From: Candidatus Rifleibacteriota bacterium
GTDB taxonomy: Bacteria; Muiribacteriota; Ozemobacteria; Ozemobacterales; Ozemobacteraceae
Assembly (NCBI GenBank): GCA_015232575.1
Contig: JADFZL010000014.1
Location: 62,001-126,000, forward strand
Reading direction: 5' to 3'
Length of the DNA stretch: 64,000 nt
Positions 44,753-53,039 of this stretch are shown one piece after another. Position 1 is the stretch's first letter. Each line of letters begins with the position of its first letter. The notes beneath the pieces were generated by a model. It ran no database searches. It saw only the letters and a program-made list of their open reading frames with translations, and had not been told where the DNA came from. Made by a program: the position numbers and the translations under genes.

Positions 44753-45814
44753 TCAATGGAAGATTTCTGAAAGTTGAATTATATTTGAAAGATCTCTGAG
44801 GGTTATTATTGCAAATACGATCAGAAGTCCAATGACGCCATATTTATAGACTGGAATGATAATGCTTTCTTTCATTGGATTTCTGAAGATGATTTCGTAC
44901 AATGCCATACAGATTCTTGTTCCGTCAAGCGGTGGTATTGGAAGCAGGTTGAAAACTGCAAAATTTACGCTTAGTATTGCAATAAATGTAAGAAAACTCG
45001 CAAGACCGTCACTTGCTATTGAAAATGTCTGCGATATTATTGAAACAGGGCCCGTCAGACAGCCGGCATTTACTGAAAAAACGACTGATTTCAGCGCCAG
45101 TAAAACGTTAACAGATTCCCGTACAGTACGAATAACCGATAAATACAATGAATCAATAACAGAAAGCGGATTATTCGATTCAAATTTTGGCTTGATTCCA
45201 ATGATATGCCTGCTTCCGTCAAACACCGGAGTAATATTGAACAAGATTGTAACACCTTTTCTAACGACTGCAATTGAAGCCTGATTGTTTCCATTTATTG
45301 CTGCTGCAGTTGAAAATTGCTGCCAGTTTGTGATTTCAACATCATTCATTCGAATGATTTGATCACCATTTGTTAAACCTGCCTGTTGAGCAGGCGTATT
45401 CTGCATAACCTGATCAATTACAGGTATGGGATGAGATTCACCCCAGAAACAGTTCACAATAAAAAACAGCACTGCAGCCAGAAGAAGGTTTGCACAAGGT
45501 CCGCCAAGAGCCATAACAAGATTTTGCCATGGTGTAAAGGAAGGAAAAAGAGAGCCGCCTGATTTATGCCTGGCTTCGACTTTAAGCGGGTCTTCCGGCA
45601 TTACATATCCGCCAAGCGGAATAGCAGAAATCCGGTATTCTGTCTGGCCTATTTTCTTTTTAATTAGAGCACTTCCAAAACCCAGTGAAAAAATATGAAC
45701 GGGAAGTTTATAAATTTTTAATCCAGCAAAGTGCCCCAGTTCATGAAAAAAAACAAGAGGTCCCAAACCGGCTATCGCCCCTGCAAAACCCGCCAGCATA
45801 GTGCTCCAACTCAT
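44753..45814 (-). CDS. rseP: site-2 protease, RseP family
   Basis: 353 aa from ATG 45814, preceded by GGGGAG; the frame extends 23 codons further without a site. HELGH (24-28) in the first membrane helix, a PDZ domain (about 125-195, NTPAQQAGLTNGDQIIRMND), and NLLPIPPLDGTRI with the third metal ligand Asp. Membrane metalloproteases of this type cut anti-sigma factors or other membrane regulators. It could act on the anti-sigma factor at 37061, but there is no direct link in the sequence. Confidence 0.92.
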   Translation of the reverse strand: MSWSTMLAGFAGAIAGLGPLVFFHELGHFAGLKIYKLPVHIFSLGFGSALIKKKIGQTEYRISAIPLGGYVMPEDPLKVEARHKSGGSLFPSFTPWQNLVMALGGPCANLLLAAVLFFIVNCFWGESHPIPVIDQVMQNTPAQQAGLTNGDQIIRMNDVEITNWQQFSTAAAINGNNQASIAVVRKGVTILFNITPVFDGSRHIIGIKPKFESNNPLSVIDSLYLSVIRTVRESVNVLLALKSVVFSVNAGCLTGPVSIISQTFSIASDGLASFLTFIAILSVNFAVFNLLPIPPLDGTRICMALYEIIFRNPMKESIIIPVYKYGVIGLLIVFAIITLRDLSNIIQLSEIFH

Positions 45815-46056
45815 TCTTTTCAAACTCCCCGAAAAAATTACATCTGATCGATTTTTTATATACAAGCTATTCTTCGGAAACAAATTCGATTTTCGTTACG
45901 TACTTATTTTGGCACAAAAATCCTTTGTCGATAACAAAAAAATGCCTTTATATAAATGAGCATTGATGCCAGCCGCCTTTTGGGAAAAGTAAACGCAAAT
46001 TATCTGTATTATATCGAATACAATTGGAAATGATTGGTTCTGTGTTACTGAATTAA

Positions 46057-46085
46057 TTGACATCACTTTTTTAAACTTGTATACT
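46057..46085 (+). promoter_or_regulatory. sigma70-type promoter of the response regulator operon
   Basis: TTGACA (46057-46062), 17 bases, TATACT (46080-46085): near consensus. 80 bases upstream of the response regulator start. The rest of the 351-base gap 45815-46165 shows no gene. Confidence 0.75.
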
Positions 46086-46165
46086 CAGTGAACGTCCACT
46101 TGCCCAGTATAGACTACTTCGAGGTCTATAGAAAACTTCAACCGTAAGGGAGAGAATGAAAAAGC

Positions 46166-46531
46166 ATGGCACGAATCTTAATTATTGATGACGATGAGCT
46201 TGTGAACGGTATGTTGGTTCAGTTGTTATCAAATGAAGGATATGAAGTTGAGAGCACCATTGACGGCAATTGCGGACTGAAACTCTGGGAAACCAGGCAG
46301 TTTGACCTTGTAGTCACAGACATCCTGATGCCAGAAAAAGAAGGCTTTGAAATAATAATTGAGATACGCAAAAAAAACAAGACCGTCCCGATTATCGCAA
46401 TTTCTGGCGGCGGAAAAATAGGTCCGGAAGAATACCTTGAACTTGCAAAGACGTTTGGCGCAAATCATGTTTTTCTTAAGCCCTTCGATACCAGATCTTT
46501 CTGCCTTGCTATTAAAAAATGCCTTTCATAA
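46166..46531 (+). CDS. single-domain response regulator
   Basis: 121 aa, a receiver only. Acidic pocket IIDDDE, phospho-acceptor Asp52 (VVTDILMPEKEG), Thr/Ser position IAISGGG and Lys of FLKPFD. No output domain. Probably partners with the PAS kinase 58 bases downstream. Confidence 0.92.
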   Translation: MARILIIDDDELVNGMLVQLLSNEGYEVESTIDGNCGLKLWETRQFDLVVTDILMPEKEGFEIIIEIRKKNKTVPIIAISGGGKIGPEEYLELAKTFGANHVFLKPFDTRSFCLAIKKCLS

Positions 46532-46589
46532 ATATAAACTTAACCAGCCAACAACTTGCAGTGTTTGGAAATGTGAGGAATTTGGAGCA

Positions 46590-47831
46590 ATGAAAAATAC
46601 CCTTCAATACAATATCTCCGAAATTCATAATCTAGACGGGGAGCTATTTCGATTAGCTTTTGAAAATGCCTATATTGGCATGTGTTTAGTAGATTTGAAC
46701 GGAAAAATTTTTAAAGTAAATAAGGAAATGTCCAGAATTTTCGGATATTCAGCGCAAGAACTCGAAAATATGACAGTAAATGACATTGCTGATGAGAGAT
46801 ATAAAGATGTCAGCTTCAAATTTATTAAACAGGCATCCGACAAAACTAAGTCTCATGACATATTCGAGAAGAAATACAAACATAAAAATGGCGACTCGAT
46901 AACTTGTCTCATAAATAGTTCTGGTGTATACGATGAAAACAATAATATTAAATTTTTCATCTCACATGTTCAGGATATAACTACCAGGAAAAACGCAGAA
47001 CTGAACCTGATTAAAGTGAAAAATGAACTGAAACGAACTAACGAACTGATAGTAAAAAACATGATAGAAATGAATAATTTGAGCTTGACCGTACTTAGCA
47101 AAAATCATGCCTTAGAGGAACTGAATCAAACAAAAAACAGGCTATTGTCTGTAATCAGCCATGATTTGCTTGGTCCGATTGATGCACTGAAGCTGGCTAT
47201 TGACTCACTGGTAACCGACTTTGACCTGTCTGATACAAAAGCTCTTATGGGTTATCTTCAGTTGATTAAAAAATCAACAGATTCCACCCATAGTCTCTTG
47301 AAAAGTCTGTTGCTCTGGGCAAAATCACAAAGAAACGAAGTTATGTTTTCACCGGAAGAATTAAATTTGAAAGAAATTGCCTTATTGGCTGTTGATCTGT
47401 TTGCAGATGTTATAAAGAGAAAACAGGTTGATATTGTCGTAAATATTCCAGCTGATACAATTGTTTTTGCAGATAAAAACATGCTAATGTCTGTTTTTCG
47501 CAATTTGCTTTCTAATGCCTTGAAATTCACTTCTACCGGGAAACAAATCACGATAATAGAAGACAAGAATAATGTCGAAATCGGGATAACAGTTATAGAC
47601 CAAGGCCCAGGAATCAGCGCTGAAAATATGTCAAAACTTTTTATGATTACTGAAGATTTGACAACCTCTGAAACAAATGAAGAAAAGAGTTGCGGTCTGG
47701 GTCTTTTATTGTGCAAGGAATTTATAGAAAAACACAACGGTGAAATCACAGTAGAAAGCGAGCTGGACAAAGGAAGCAAGTTCAGATTTACACTACCTTT
47801 GTATGATCAACAGAAAAATAAAAATATTTGA
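46590..47831 (+). CDS. PAS-domain sensor histidine kinase (soluble)
   Basis: 413 aa from ATG 46590 (GAGGAATTTGGAGCA upstream); the reading frame is open further back to 46437, over the response regulator gene. PAS domain (about 18-132, FENAYIGMCLVDLNGKI, GYSAQELENM), coiled coil, HisKA with His191 in VISHDLLGPI and HATPase (N-box NLLSNALKF, GLGLLLCKEF). Cytosolic, so it senses an internal signal through PAS. It follows its likely regulator and precedes a glutathione peroxidase gene after 21 bases. Confidence 0.9.
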   Translation: MKNTLQYNISEIHNLDGELFRLAFENAYIGMCLVDLNGKIFKVNKEMSRIFGYSAQELENMTVNDIADERYKDVSFKFIKQASDKTKSHDIFEKKYKHKNGDSITCLINSSGVYDENNNIKFFISHVQDITTRKNAELNLIKVKNELKRTNELIVKNMIEMNNLSLTVLSKNHALEELNQTKNRLLSVISHDLLGPIDALKLAIDSLVTDFDLSDTKALMGYLQLIKKSTDSTHSLLKSLLLWAKSQRNEVMFSPEELNLKEIALLAVDLFADVIKRKQVDIVVNIPADTIVFADKNMLMSVFRNLLSNALKFTSTGKQITIIEDKNNVEIGITVIDQGPGISAENMSKLFMITEDLTTSETNEEKSCGLGLLLCKEFIEKHNGEITVESELDKGSKFRFTLPLYDQQKNKNI

Positions 47832-47852
47832 AAAGGGAAATTATTCAAAAAT

Positions 47853-48341
47853 ATGGATGATCTCTACAGAATTTCTGTCAAAACGATTAAAGGTGATGAT
47901 TCTGACTTATCAACGTTTAAAAACCACGTCCTGCTCATAGTAAATACCGCCAGCAAATGCGGATTCACTCCGCAATACGAAGGACTGGAAAAGCTTTACC
48001 GGATGTATGAAGCAAGAGGGTTTGCCGTTCTGGGGTTTCCGTGTAATCAGTTTCTAAACCAGGAACCCGGTGACGAGAATGAAATAGACAATTTCTGCAA
48101 ACTTACCTTTGGAGTAACTTTCCCCATGTATGCAAAAGTTGAAGTTAATGGTGATAAAACCCACCCACTATTTGCGCAATTAAAAGAAAGGGCACCTGGT
48201 TTTCTGGGAATTAATGCCGTTAAGTGGAACTTCACAAAGTTTCTGGTCGGCCGCAAAGCAAGCTGTTTTAAACGCTTTTCTCCAAACACTTCTCCAGATA
48301 GTCTACAAGAGGAAATCGAATCCCTGCTTGGCAATTCCTGA
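47853..48341 (+). CDS. glutathione/thioredoxin peroxidase, Cys type
   Basis: 162 aa. NTASKCGFTPQY with catalytic Cys36 (Cys in place of selenocysteine), GFPCNQF (Gln66) and VKWNFTKFLV (Trp). These form the GPx catalytic tetrad. Bacterial Cys-GPx enzymes usually accept thioredoxin. It is the likely last gene of the two-component operon, so the kinase may respond to redox or peroxide stress (inference). Confidence 0.92.
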   Translation: MDDLYRISVKTIKGDDSDLSTFKNHVLLIVNTASKCGFTPQYEGLEKLYRMYEARGFAVLGFPCNQFLNQEPGDENEIDNFCKLTFGVTFPMYAKVEVNGDKTHPLFAQLKERAPGFLGINAVKWNFTKFLVGRKASCFKRFSPNTSPDSLQEEIESLLGNS

Positions 48342-48437
48342 ATAGATTTTCATCTCCACTATAATACAGGAATAATGGATATAATTGAGTTGCATAGCTT
48401 TTTCTGGTATAATAAAGATTCAGGAGAAGAAAATATT

Positions 48438-49088
48438 ATGAAAAAACTATTTGGAAAATATGATCGGGTTTTCTGGGACTGGAATGGAACGTTGCTTGAT
48501 GATGCAAAAATGTGTCTTGAACTGATCAATCAGAGTCTCAGCAAAAGATCTCTCCCGAATGTTTCATTTAATGAATACCTTGAAATATTTGAGTTTCCGG
48601 TGAAAAATTATTACATAAAAGCTGGTTTTGATTTTAACAAAGAATCTTTCGAGGAAGTTGGATCTGAGTTTATCAATGCATACAGAAGCATGATGTTCGA
48701 GTGCCAACTGCATGCAGACGTGCAAGACACACTCAACATGTTCAGATCGAACGGAATTCATCAGTATGTTCTCTCTGCGCTTGAAGAAAAAAGCCTGAAA
48801 AAAATTCTGAAGCACTACTCTCTTGATGAGTATTTTGAGTGTGTTAAAGGGCTTACACACCATTATGCTGACGGAAAAGTTGAACTGGGAAAACAGCTCA
48901 TTTCAGAAATAGGCGAAAAACCGGGTAAAACGGTAATGATTGGCGACACAACTCACGATTTTGAAACTGCCAACTCAATAGGAATAGACTGCATTTTAAT
49001 TGCAGCCGGACACAACTCTAAAAAAAGACTTGAAAAGTGTGGCGTTCAGGTCTTTGACTCAATAAGCACAATGATTAAAAGCATTTAA
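48438..49088 (+). CDS. HAD-superfamily hydrolase (phosphoglycolate-phosphatase-like)
   Basis: 216 aa from ATG 48438 with AGGAG upstream. Motif I DWNGTL (nucleophile Asp14; the second acid of DxD is Asn), motif II VLSALEE, and motif IV GDTTHDFETA. The alpha-helical cap (about 22-90) places it with small-molecule phosphatases. Substrate not known. Followed by a shared, bidirectional terminator. Confidence 0.85.
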   Translation: MKKLFGKYDRVFWDWNGTLLDDAKMCLELINQSLSKRSLPNVSFNEYLEIFEFPVKNYYIKAGFDFNKESFEEVGSEFINAYRSMMFECQLHADVQDTLNMFRSNGIHQYVLSALEEKSLKKILKHYSLDEYFECVKGLTHHYADGKVELGKQLISEIGEKPGKTVMIGDTTHDFETANSIGIDCILIAAGHNSKKRLEKCGVQVFDSISTMIKSI

Positions 49089-49124
49089 ATAATAAAAGAG
49101 GGCGTCCGCCCCCTTTTATTATTT
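49087..49124. terminator. bidirectional hairpin terminator
   Basis: The arms AAATAATAAAAGAGGGCG and CGCCCCCTTTTATTATTT pair with one mismatch around a 2-base loop. The T-rich right arm serves the plus strand and the A-rich left arm, read on the minus strand, serves the convergent FG-GAP gene. Confidence 0.85.
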
Positions 49125-49142
49125 AAACAGGTAAATAAATTA

Positions 49143-50417
49143 TTAATTCATTCTATTCTTTCTGATAAGTAAAAGTTTGTTTGCTTCATAGCTTGACACA
49201 ATTATTTCTTCAAATCCGTCACCATCGACGTCGTCAACTGCAACTCCGCCCTGAGGGACTTCTGTTGCAAGAACTCTGGTCTCAAAAATACCAGGATATG
49301 TCTGCTCAATTAAAAAAGCTCTTGCATCTCCGTCACCGTGAACTACAAGGTCAATATCGCCATCAGCGTCGGGGTCGCCCCATCTGTAAACGCCGGGAGC
49401 ACCCTGAGGACCCATGGCAGGAGATTTTCGTGATTTAATGCCATTTGAAATGAGTTTTCCTGACCATGGCATCTTCAATTCTTCGCTATCTGTAGGCAAT
49501 GGATAAAGAAAAACACCTTCTTTTGGTCCGGTCGGGTCATCTGAAGTATTAACATGATTACTCAAAACGGCATATCTTGCGCCATCACCACAAAGATTGT
49601 CGATAACTGAAAACTGAATTGACGGCCCCACCCTCTCTTCTATTACATGCTTTGTCCATTTTCCCGAACCACTATTTTCAAGCCAGACAGCCGAAGCATC
49701 AGAAACGAAATACTGAGCGCTGACGATGTCAAGATCTCCATCTTTGTCAATGTCACATAACGATGGCAAGCTTCCCATGGATTTTCCCATAATAACTTCA
49801 GGCGTTGTCTGAAATTTACCACCACCCAAGCCTTTAAAGAGATGAACTTCTGCATCACTACCACCAAATGCACTTTTGAATTCGCCAACGGTTAAAAGAT
49901 CCATTTTTCCGTCTGAATTCATGTCATTATAAACTACATAATGGTAAAACAATTTCTGCCTGGTTACAATGTCATGGCGTTTCCACTTAAGCGCAGCGCC
50001 AAGATTCTCAAACCAGTAAAGAGCGCCTGAATTTGAGGGCGCAGTTGCGAGGAATCCGGCTGGAAGAATGATATCAAGATCTCCATCTTCATCGACATCA
50101 GCAAAAGTTGGATCATTGGGAAATTTAATTCCCTCAGAACCAGCAACAACAGCCTTGTTCCATTTTCCATTTACCATCTTATAGATACTCAGATAGCCTG
50201 CGCCCATTGGGCTGGAACCAGCAAAAACAGAAATAATAATTTCTTTCTTACCATCACCATCAATGTCGCAAACGTTTATCCAGGCAGGCTTATCGGGGTT
50301 CTGATCAATCAGAGAACTCGAATAACCTTGCAACACTTCTGTAGCAGCAAAAGAAAGAGTTGAAAAAAAACAAGACATAAGCACTAAGACTACGATAGAA
50401 CAATGTCTGAAACTCAT
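49143..50417 (-). CDS. exported FG-GAP/VCBS repeat protein
   Basis: 424 aa from ATG 50417 (GGGGGAAGTG upstream); signal peptide MSFRHCSIVV plus hydrophobic core, cleavage after SFA. Repeats of calcium-binding D-x-D-x-D-G: DIDGDGKKE, DVDEDGDLD, DMNSDGKMD, DIDKDGDLD, DPDADGDID, DVDGDGFEE. These make an integrin-like propeller of about seven blades. Probably extracellular; ligand or enzymatic role not apparent. A near-consensus promoter lies upstream. Confidence 0.88.
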   Translation of the reverse strand: MSFRHCSIVVLVLMSCFFSTLSFAATEVLQGYSSSLIDQNPDKPAWINVCDIDGDGKKEIIISVFAGSSPMGAGYLSIYKMVNGKWNKAVVAGSEGIKFPNDPTFADVDEDGDLDIILPAGFLATAPSNSGALYWFENLGAALKWKRHDIVTRQKLFYHYVVYNDMNSDGKMDLLTVGEFKSAFGGSDAEVHLFKGLGGGKFQTTPEVIMGKSMGSLPSLCDIDKDGDLDIVSAQYFVSDASAVWLENSGSGKWTKHVIEERVGPSIQFSVIDNLCGDGARYAVLSNHVNTSDDPTGPKEGVFLYPLPTDSEELKMPWSGKLISNGIKSRKSPAMGPQGAPGVYRWGDPDADGDIDLVVHGDGDARAFLIEQTYPGIFETRVLATEVPQGGVAVDDVDGDGFEEIIVSSYEANKLLLIRKNRMN

Positions 50418-50474
50418 AACACTTCCCCCAATTAAAATTAAACATTTTTTTCTGTAAAAAAAGATCAACCGATC

Positions 50475-50504
50475 AGTATACAATAAATAAAAACATAAGG
50501 TCAA
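50475..50504 (-). promoter_or_regulatory. promoter of the FG-GAP protein gene
   Basis: Minus strand: TTGACC (50504-50499) and TATACT (50480-50475) separated by 18 bases, about 58 bases before the ATG. Confidence 0.65.
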
Positions 50505-50562
50505 TATTTTTTTCAGTCGCGGGAAACACACTTGTATGTCACTTGAAAATAAATATTTTCCC

Positions 50563-50592
50563 TTGCTTAATAAAAATATTTTGCAGTATAAT
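50563..50592 (+). promoter_or_regulatory. promoter of the exported zinc-ribbon protein gene
   Basis: TTGCTT (50563-50568), 18 bases, TATAAT (50587-50592), 42 bases before the ATG at 50635. Divergent from the FG-GAP promoter. Confidence 0.6.
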
Positions 50593-50634
50593 TAATTAAC
50601 AGTGGGAAAATGTTATTTGCTCAGGAGAAAAAGA

Positions 50635-51120
50635 ATGAAAAAGTTTCTGGTTATTTTTTTTGTAATCACTCTGGTTATTTTTGGCACTGGTTATAAATCT
50701 CCACTCTATTCACAAGATGACAGTGAAACAACGAGCAGCGACGAACAACCTGCAGGAGATGCTTCGGAAGGATCTGAAGGAAACTCCGAAGGGAGCTCTG
50801 AAGGCAACACAGAAGAAAGCTCTTCTGGTGAAAATTCAGAAGGAAATACTGAAAAAGAAGCTTCACAAGAAGAAGAATCCAAAACTTACGCCTGTCCGAA
50901 GTGTGGCTATACAAATGACGCAGCCGGCGATTGCCCCGCTTGCAATATGTCTCTGTCAGAACAAAAAGAGGGAGATTCCAGCTCAAGTGAATCAAGCTCC
51001 GGCGATTCAGGCTCCAGCGACTCCGGATCATCTTCCAGCGAAACTAAATCCAGCGATTCAGGTTCTGGCGATTCTTCCGAAACAAAACCACCCTCGGATG
51101 AACCACCTCCATCAGAATGA
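50635..51120 (+). CDS. exported low-complexity protein with a rubredoxin-like zinc ribbon
   Basis: 161 aa, AGGAGAAA upstream. Signal peptide (1-19), then Ser/Glu/Gly-rich segments (30-75 and 105-150), divided by a CPKCGYTN...CPACN ribbon (about 84-102). The ribbon is like those that bind zinc or iron in copper- and heavy-metal-related proteins, but the family is not named. The repeated S-G-D/S-E tracts make it an unlikely enzyme. A perfect terminator follows. Confidence 0.75.
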   Translation: MKKFLVIFFVITLVIFGTGYKSPLYSQDDSETTSSDEQPAGDASEGSEGNSEGSSEGNTEESSSGENSEGNTEKEASQEEESKTYACPKCGYTNDAAGDCPACNMSLSEQKEGDSSSSESSSGDSGSSDSGSSSSETKSSDSGSGDSSETKPPSDEPPPSE

Positions 51121-51136
51121 TAAATTATTAGTTTTT

Positions 51137-51176
51137 AAAAAAGCCTCTTTTTCTCAAACGAAAAAGAGGCTTTTTT
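51137..51176 (+). terminator. intrinsic terminator
   Basis: Perfect 17-bp arms, AAAAAAGCCTCTTTTTC and GAAAAAGAGGCTTTTTT, with a 6-base loop, 16 bases after the stop codon of the zinc-ribbon protein. Confidence 0.92.
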
Positions 51177-51197
51177 AATATCTTCTACAAGTAAGAA

Positions 51198-51335
51198 CGC
51201 GAAATCTTAAATTTGGGGTCAAATTTTGCATAATTACTTTTGGGAAGCTGTCATCTCGAACGAATGCGAGATATCTGCAAAATGCGAGATTTCTCCCTTT
51301 GGTCGAAATAACATAATATAAATTTAAGATTTGCG
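51198..51335. repeat. MITE-like palindromic element (copy 4, best ends)
   Basis: 138 bp. Left end CGCGAAATCTTAAATTT and right end AAATTTAAGATTTGCG are 16-base inverted repeats with one extra G. The inner core 51250-51312 repeats GTCATCTCGAACG...GGTCGAAATAAC. Left part TTGGGGTCAAATTTTGCATAA is shared with copy 3. Confidence 0.82.
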
Positions 51336-51390
51336 ACAATAAGTATCAGGATTTCTTTATGAGCATTGGTAGAACCTCGCACAACGTCAT

Positions 51391-51420
51391 CAGTAATGTG
51401 ATAATGTTATCACATTACTG
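51391..51420. promoter_or_regulatory. perfect 14-bp palindrome (possible operator)
   Basis: CAGTAATGTGATAA, TG, TTATCACATTACTG: arms are exact. The inner TGTGA...TCACA half-sites recall CRP/FNR sites, but the spacing is 8 rather than 6 bases. There is no T-run for a terminator, and no gene starts just downstream on either strand. Function unknown. Confidence 0.35.
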
Positions 51421-51842
51421 CAAACACAACAGGAAGACCTTCTTTAACACCCAACTGCCGATCCAATCATCAACTAACATTAACTTCATAGTTCCTGATT
51501 CGTATATCATGGTTAGGTTTTCAAAAAAGAGTCCTAATTTTTGACCATTGGTATCATTAAGCAATAAAGATGTCTGCTCAATAAATTGGGGAAAAGGAAA
51601 GCAGAAGCGGCTTCAAGACGCCTGCGAACAACGCGGCAAGATGCCCTCGTCTACAAATTGCCTCTAAATATTAAGTTAATACAAGATTACCCGGTTGAAC
51701 AACAATATTTCTGGCACAATAAACCGCGCGCCCCTGCGCACAAATCAATCAGATGAAACGAACAAAAGTTATCGTTGGCTCAAGGCCCTTTTTTATAATT
51801 CGTGGATTGATAGGGCAAGAGAAAAGAATTACATAGAAATGG
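51421..51842. other. gene-free stretch
   Basis: Between the palindrome and the minus-strand gene ending at 51843. Short open frames (51359-51544 and 51695-51904) have neither a ribosome site nor sensible composition. A GC-richer tract at about 51600-51665 (CAGAAGCGGCTTCAAGACG) looks like a remnant of a dispersed element. Nothing else is seen. Confidence 0.5.
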
Positions 51843-52880
51843 CTATTCTGATTTTACTTCAGAAGTTTCGCTGTAAAGGGGCTGTTCGGGGTCTCTTTCC
51901 TTAAGATATGAAACAGTTTCAATAAGTCTTTCCAGAGACCGGCAAGGCAAGCCGGTATAAGAACCTGTCTGACTGGGAAGATTAACACCCATTCTTTGCG
52001 CTTCATAAAGACGCTTTGTTCTGAGTCTGGCCATTTTTTTCATTGCTTCTTCAAACAATCCCTTTCCGGGTGGAAGATAGGAATCCGAATCTTTGAGAGG
52101 ATTTTCTATTTTTGGGGAATTTTCCACTTTGGGAGAATAATCTGCTATTTTTTCATCAGCAACCTTAACAGAAGTTACGATTCTGCAATCACCTTTTTTA
52201 TCAAGAACCATTGTCATTGTGGCATTAAACCAGTTGAATTCTTCCGGAAGATAAAGATCTTTGTGAACATTTGTCTTTCGTTTATTCTTTTTCTGCTTCT
52301 TTGACTTTTTTTCTTTCTTTTCTTTCTTTGTTTCATCAGCTTTAGCAGTATCATTGCTCTGAAGAGGTTCAGCTTTCACTTTTTCTGGTGCTTCCGGGGC
52401 AGCTTTTTCTGAAACTTCAGGCTCTGCAGCAACAAATTCTTGCTGAGCTTTCGTCTCTGAGATTTTTTCTGAAGGTTTTTCTGAAGGCTTTGCTGTATTT
52501 TTTTCCTTTTTTTGCTTCTTTCCTTTTGCAGGAGCATCATCAGAAGCTTTTTGGGCCTGGGAGGACTCTTTGATGTTTTGAGTTGGCTTCGGGAGAGACA
52601 AAGAAGAATCATCCTGTTTTTGAGTTGATTTCGGCGATTCAGAAGCAGCAACTGAAACTGGCGCTTCTGAGGCATCGGGCTTAGCAGCAACGGGGGTGGG
52701 TTTCTGAGGGTTTAATTCAGACTCTATAGAAGGGGGAGCATTCGGCGATTTGAGCTGAGTACCGGGTTGGGAAGATTCCCCAAATACTTTATTGAAAGGC
52801 TCAAAAGACAACAAAATCATAACGCTGAAAATAAAAATTAAAAATGATTCTTTTTTTGAAAAAAAATTCACATCAGACAT
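51843..52880 (-). CDS. exported/anchored protein with a long Lys/Glu/Pro/Ala-rich segment
   Basis: 345 aa, GGGGGAA upstream of ATG 52880. An N-terminal membrane or signal segment (11-34), then about 190 residues of low complexity (KKEKKEKKSKK-like tracts, SEKPSEK), then a conserved-looking C-terminal domain (about 215-345, starting DLYLPEEFNWFNATMTMVLDKKGDCRIV). Family not recognised. The linker could span the cell wall or periplasm so that the C-terminal domain reaches a distant partner (inference). Confidence 0.7.
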   Translation of the reverse strand: MSDVNFFSKKESFLIFIFSVMILLSFEPFNKVFGESSQPGTQLKSPNAPPSIESELNPQKPTPVAAKPDASEAPVSVAASESPKSTQKQDDSSLSLPKPTQNIKESSQAQKASDDAPAKGKKQKKEKNTAKPSEKPSEKISETKAQQEFVAAEPEVSEKAAPEAPEKVKAEPLQSNDTAKADETKKEKKEKKSKKQKKNKRKTNVHKDLYLPEEFNWFNATMTMVLDKKGDCRIVTSVKVADEKIADYSPKVENSPKIENPLKDSDSYLPPGKGLFEEAMKKMARLRTKRLYEAQRMGVNLPSQTGSYTGLPCRSLERLIETVSYLKERDPEQPLYSETSEVKSE

Positions 52881-52969
52881 ACCATTCCCCCCGATTGACT
52901 TTCAAAAATGTTCGAAAAAAGTTCAAAAATTACTATATAAATTTATTCACAGATTTAGTACAACAAACC

Positions 52970-53005
52970 TTGCCCTCTCGGCTTTACGCCAGAACAAGAG
53001 GGCAA
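52970..53005 (-). terminator. possible terminator after efp
   Basis: TTGCCCTCT (52970-52978) and AGAGGGCAA (52997-53005) are a perfect 9-bp inverted repeat, 35 bases after the efp stop on the minus strand. The T-tract that follows is weak. Confidence 0.4.
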
Positions 53006-53039
53006 TAAGCTGCTTGACAATTATTGAATAAAGCAATAA

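Noticed and set aside
51391..51420. Canonical CRP-binding site
   Set aside because: The half-sites TGTGA and TCACA are 8 bases apart; CRP sites have 6. Kept only as an unassigned palindrome.
51359..51544. Short open frame of 61 codons
   Set aside because: It contains the 51391 palindrome, has no ribosome site and no recognisable sequence.
51695..51904. Short plus-strand open frame (69 codons)
   Set aside because: No ribosome site; its end overlaps a supported minus-strand gene and its composition is not protein-like.
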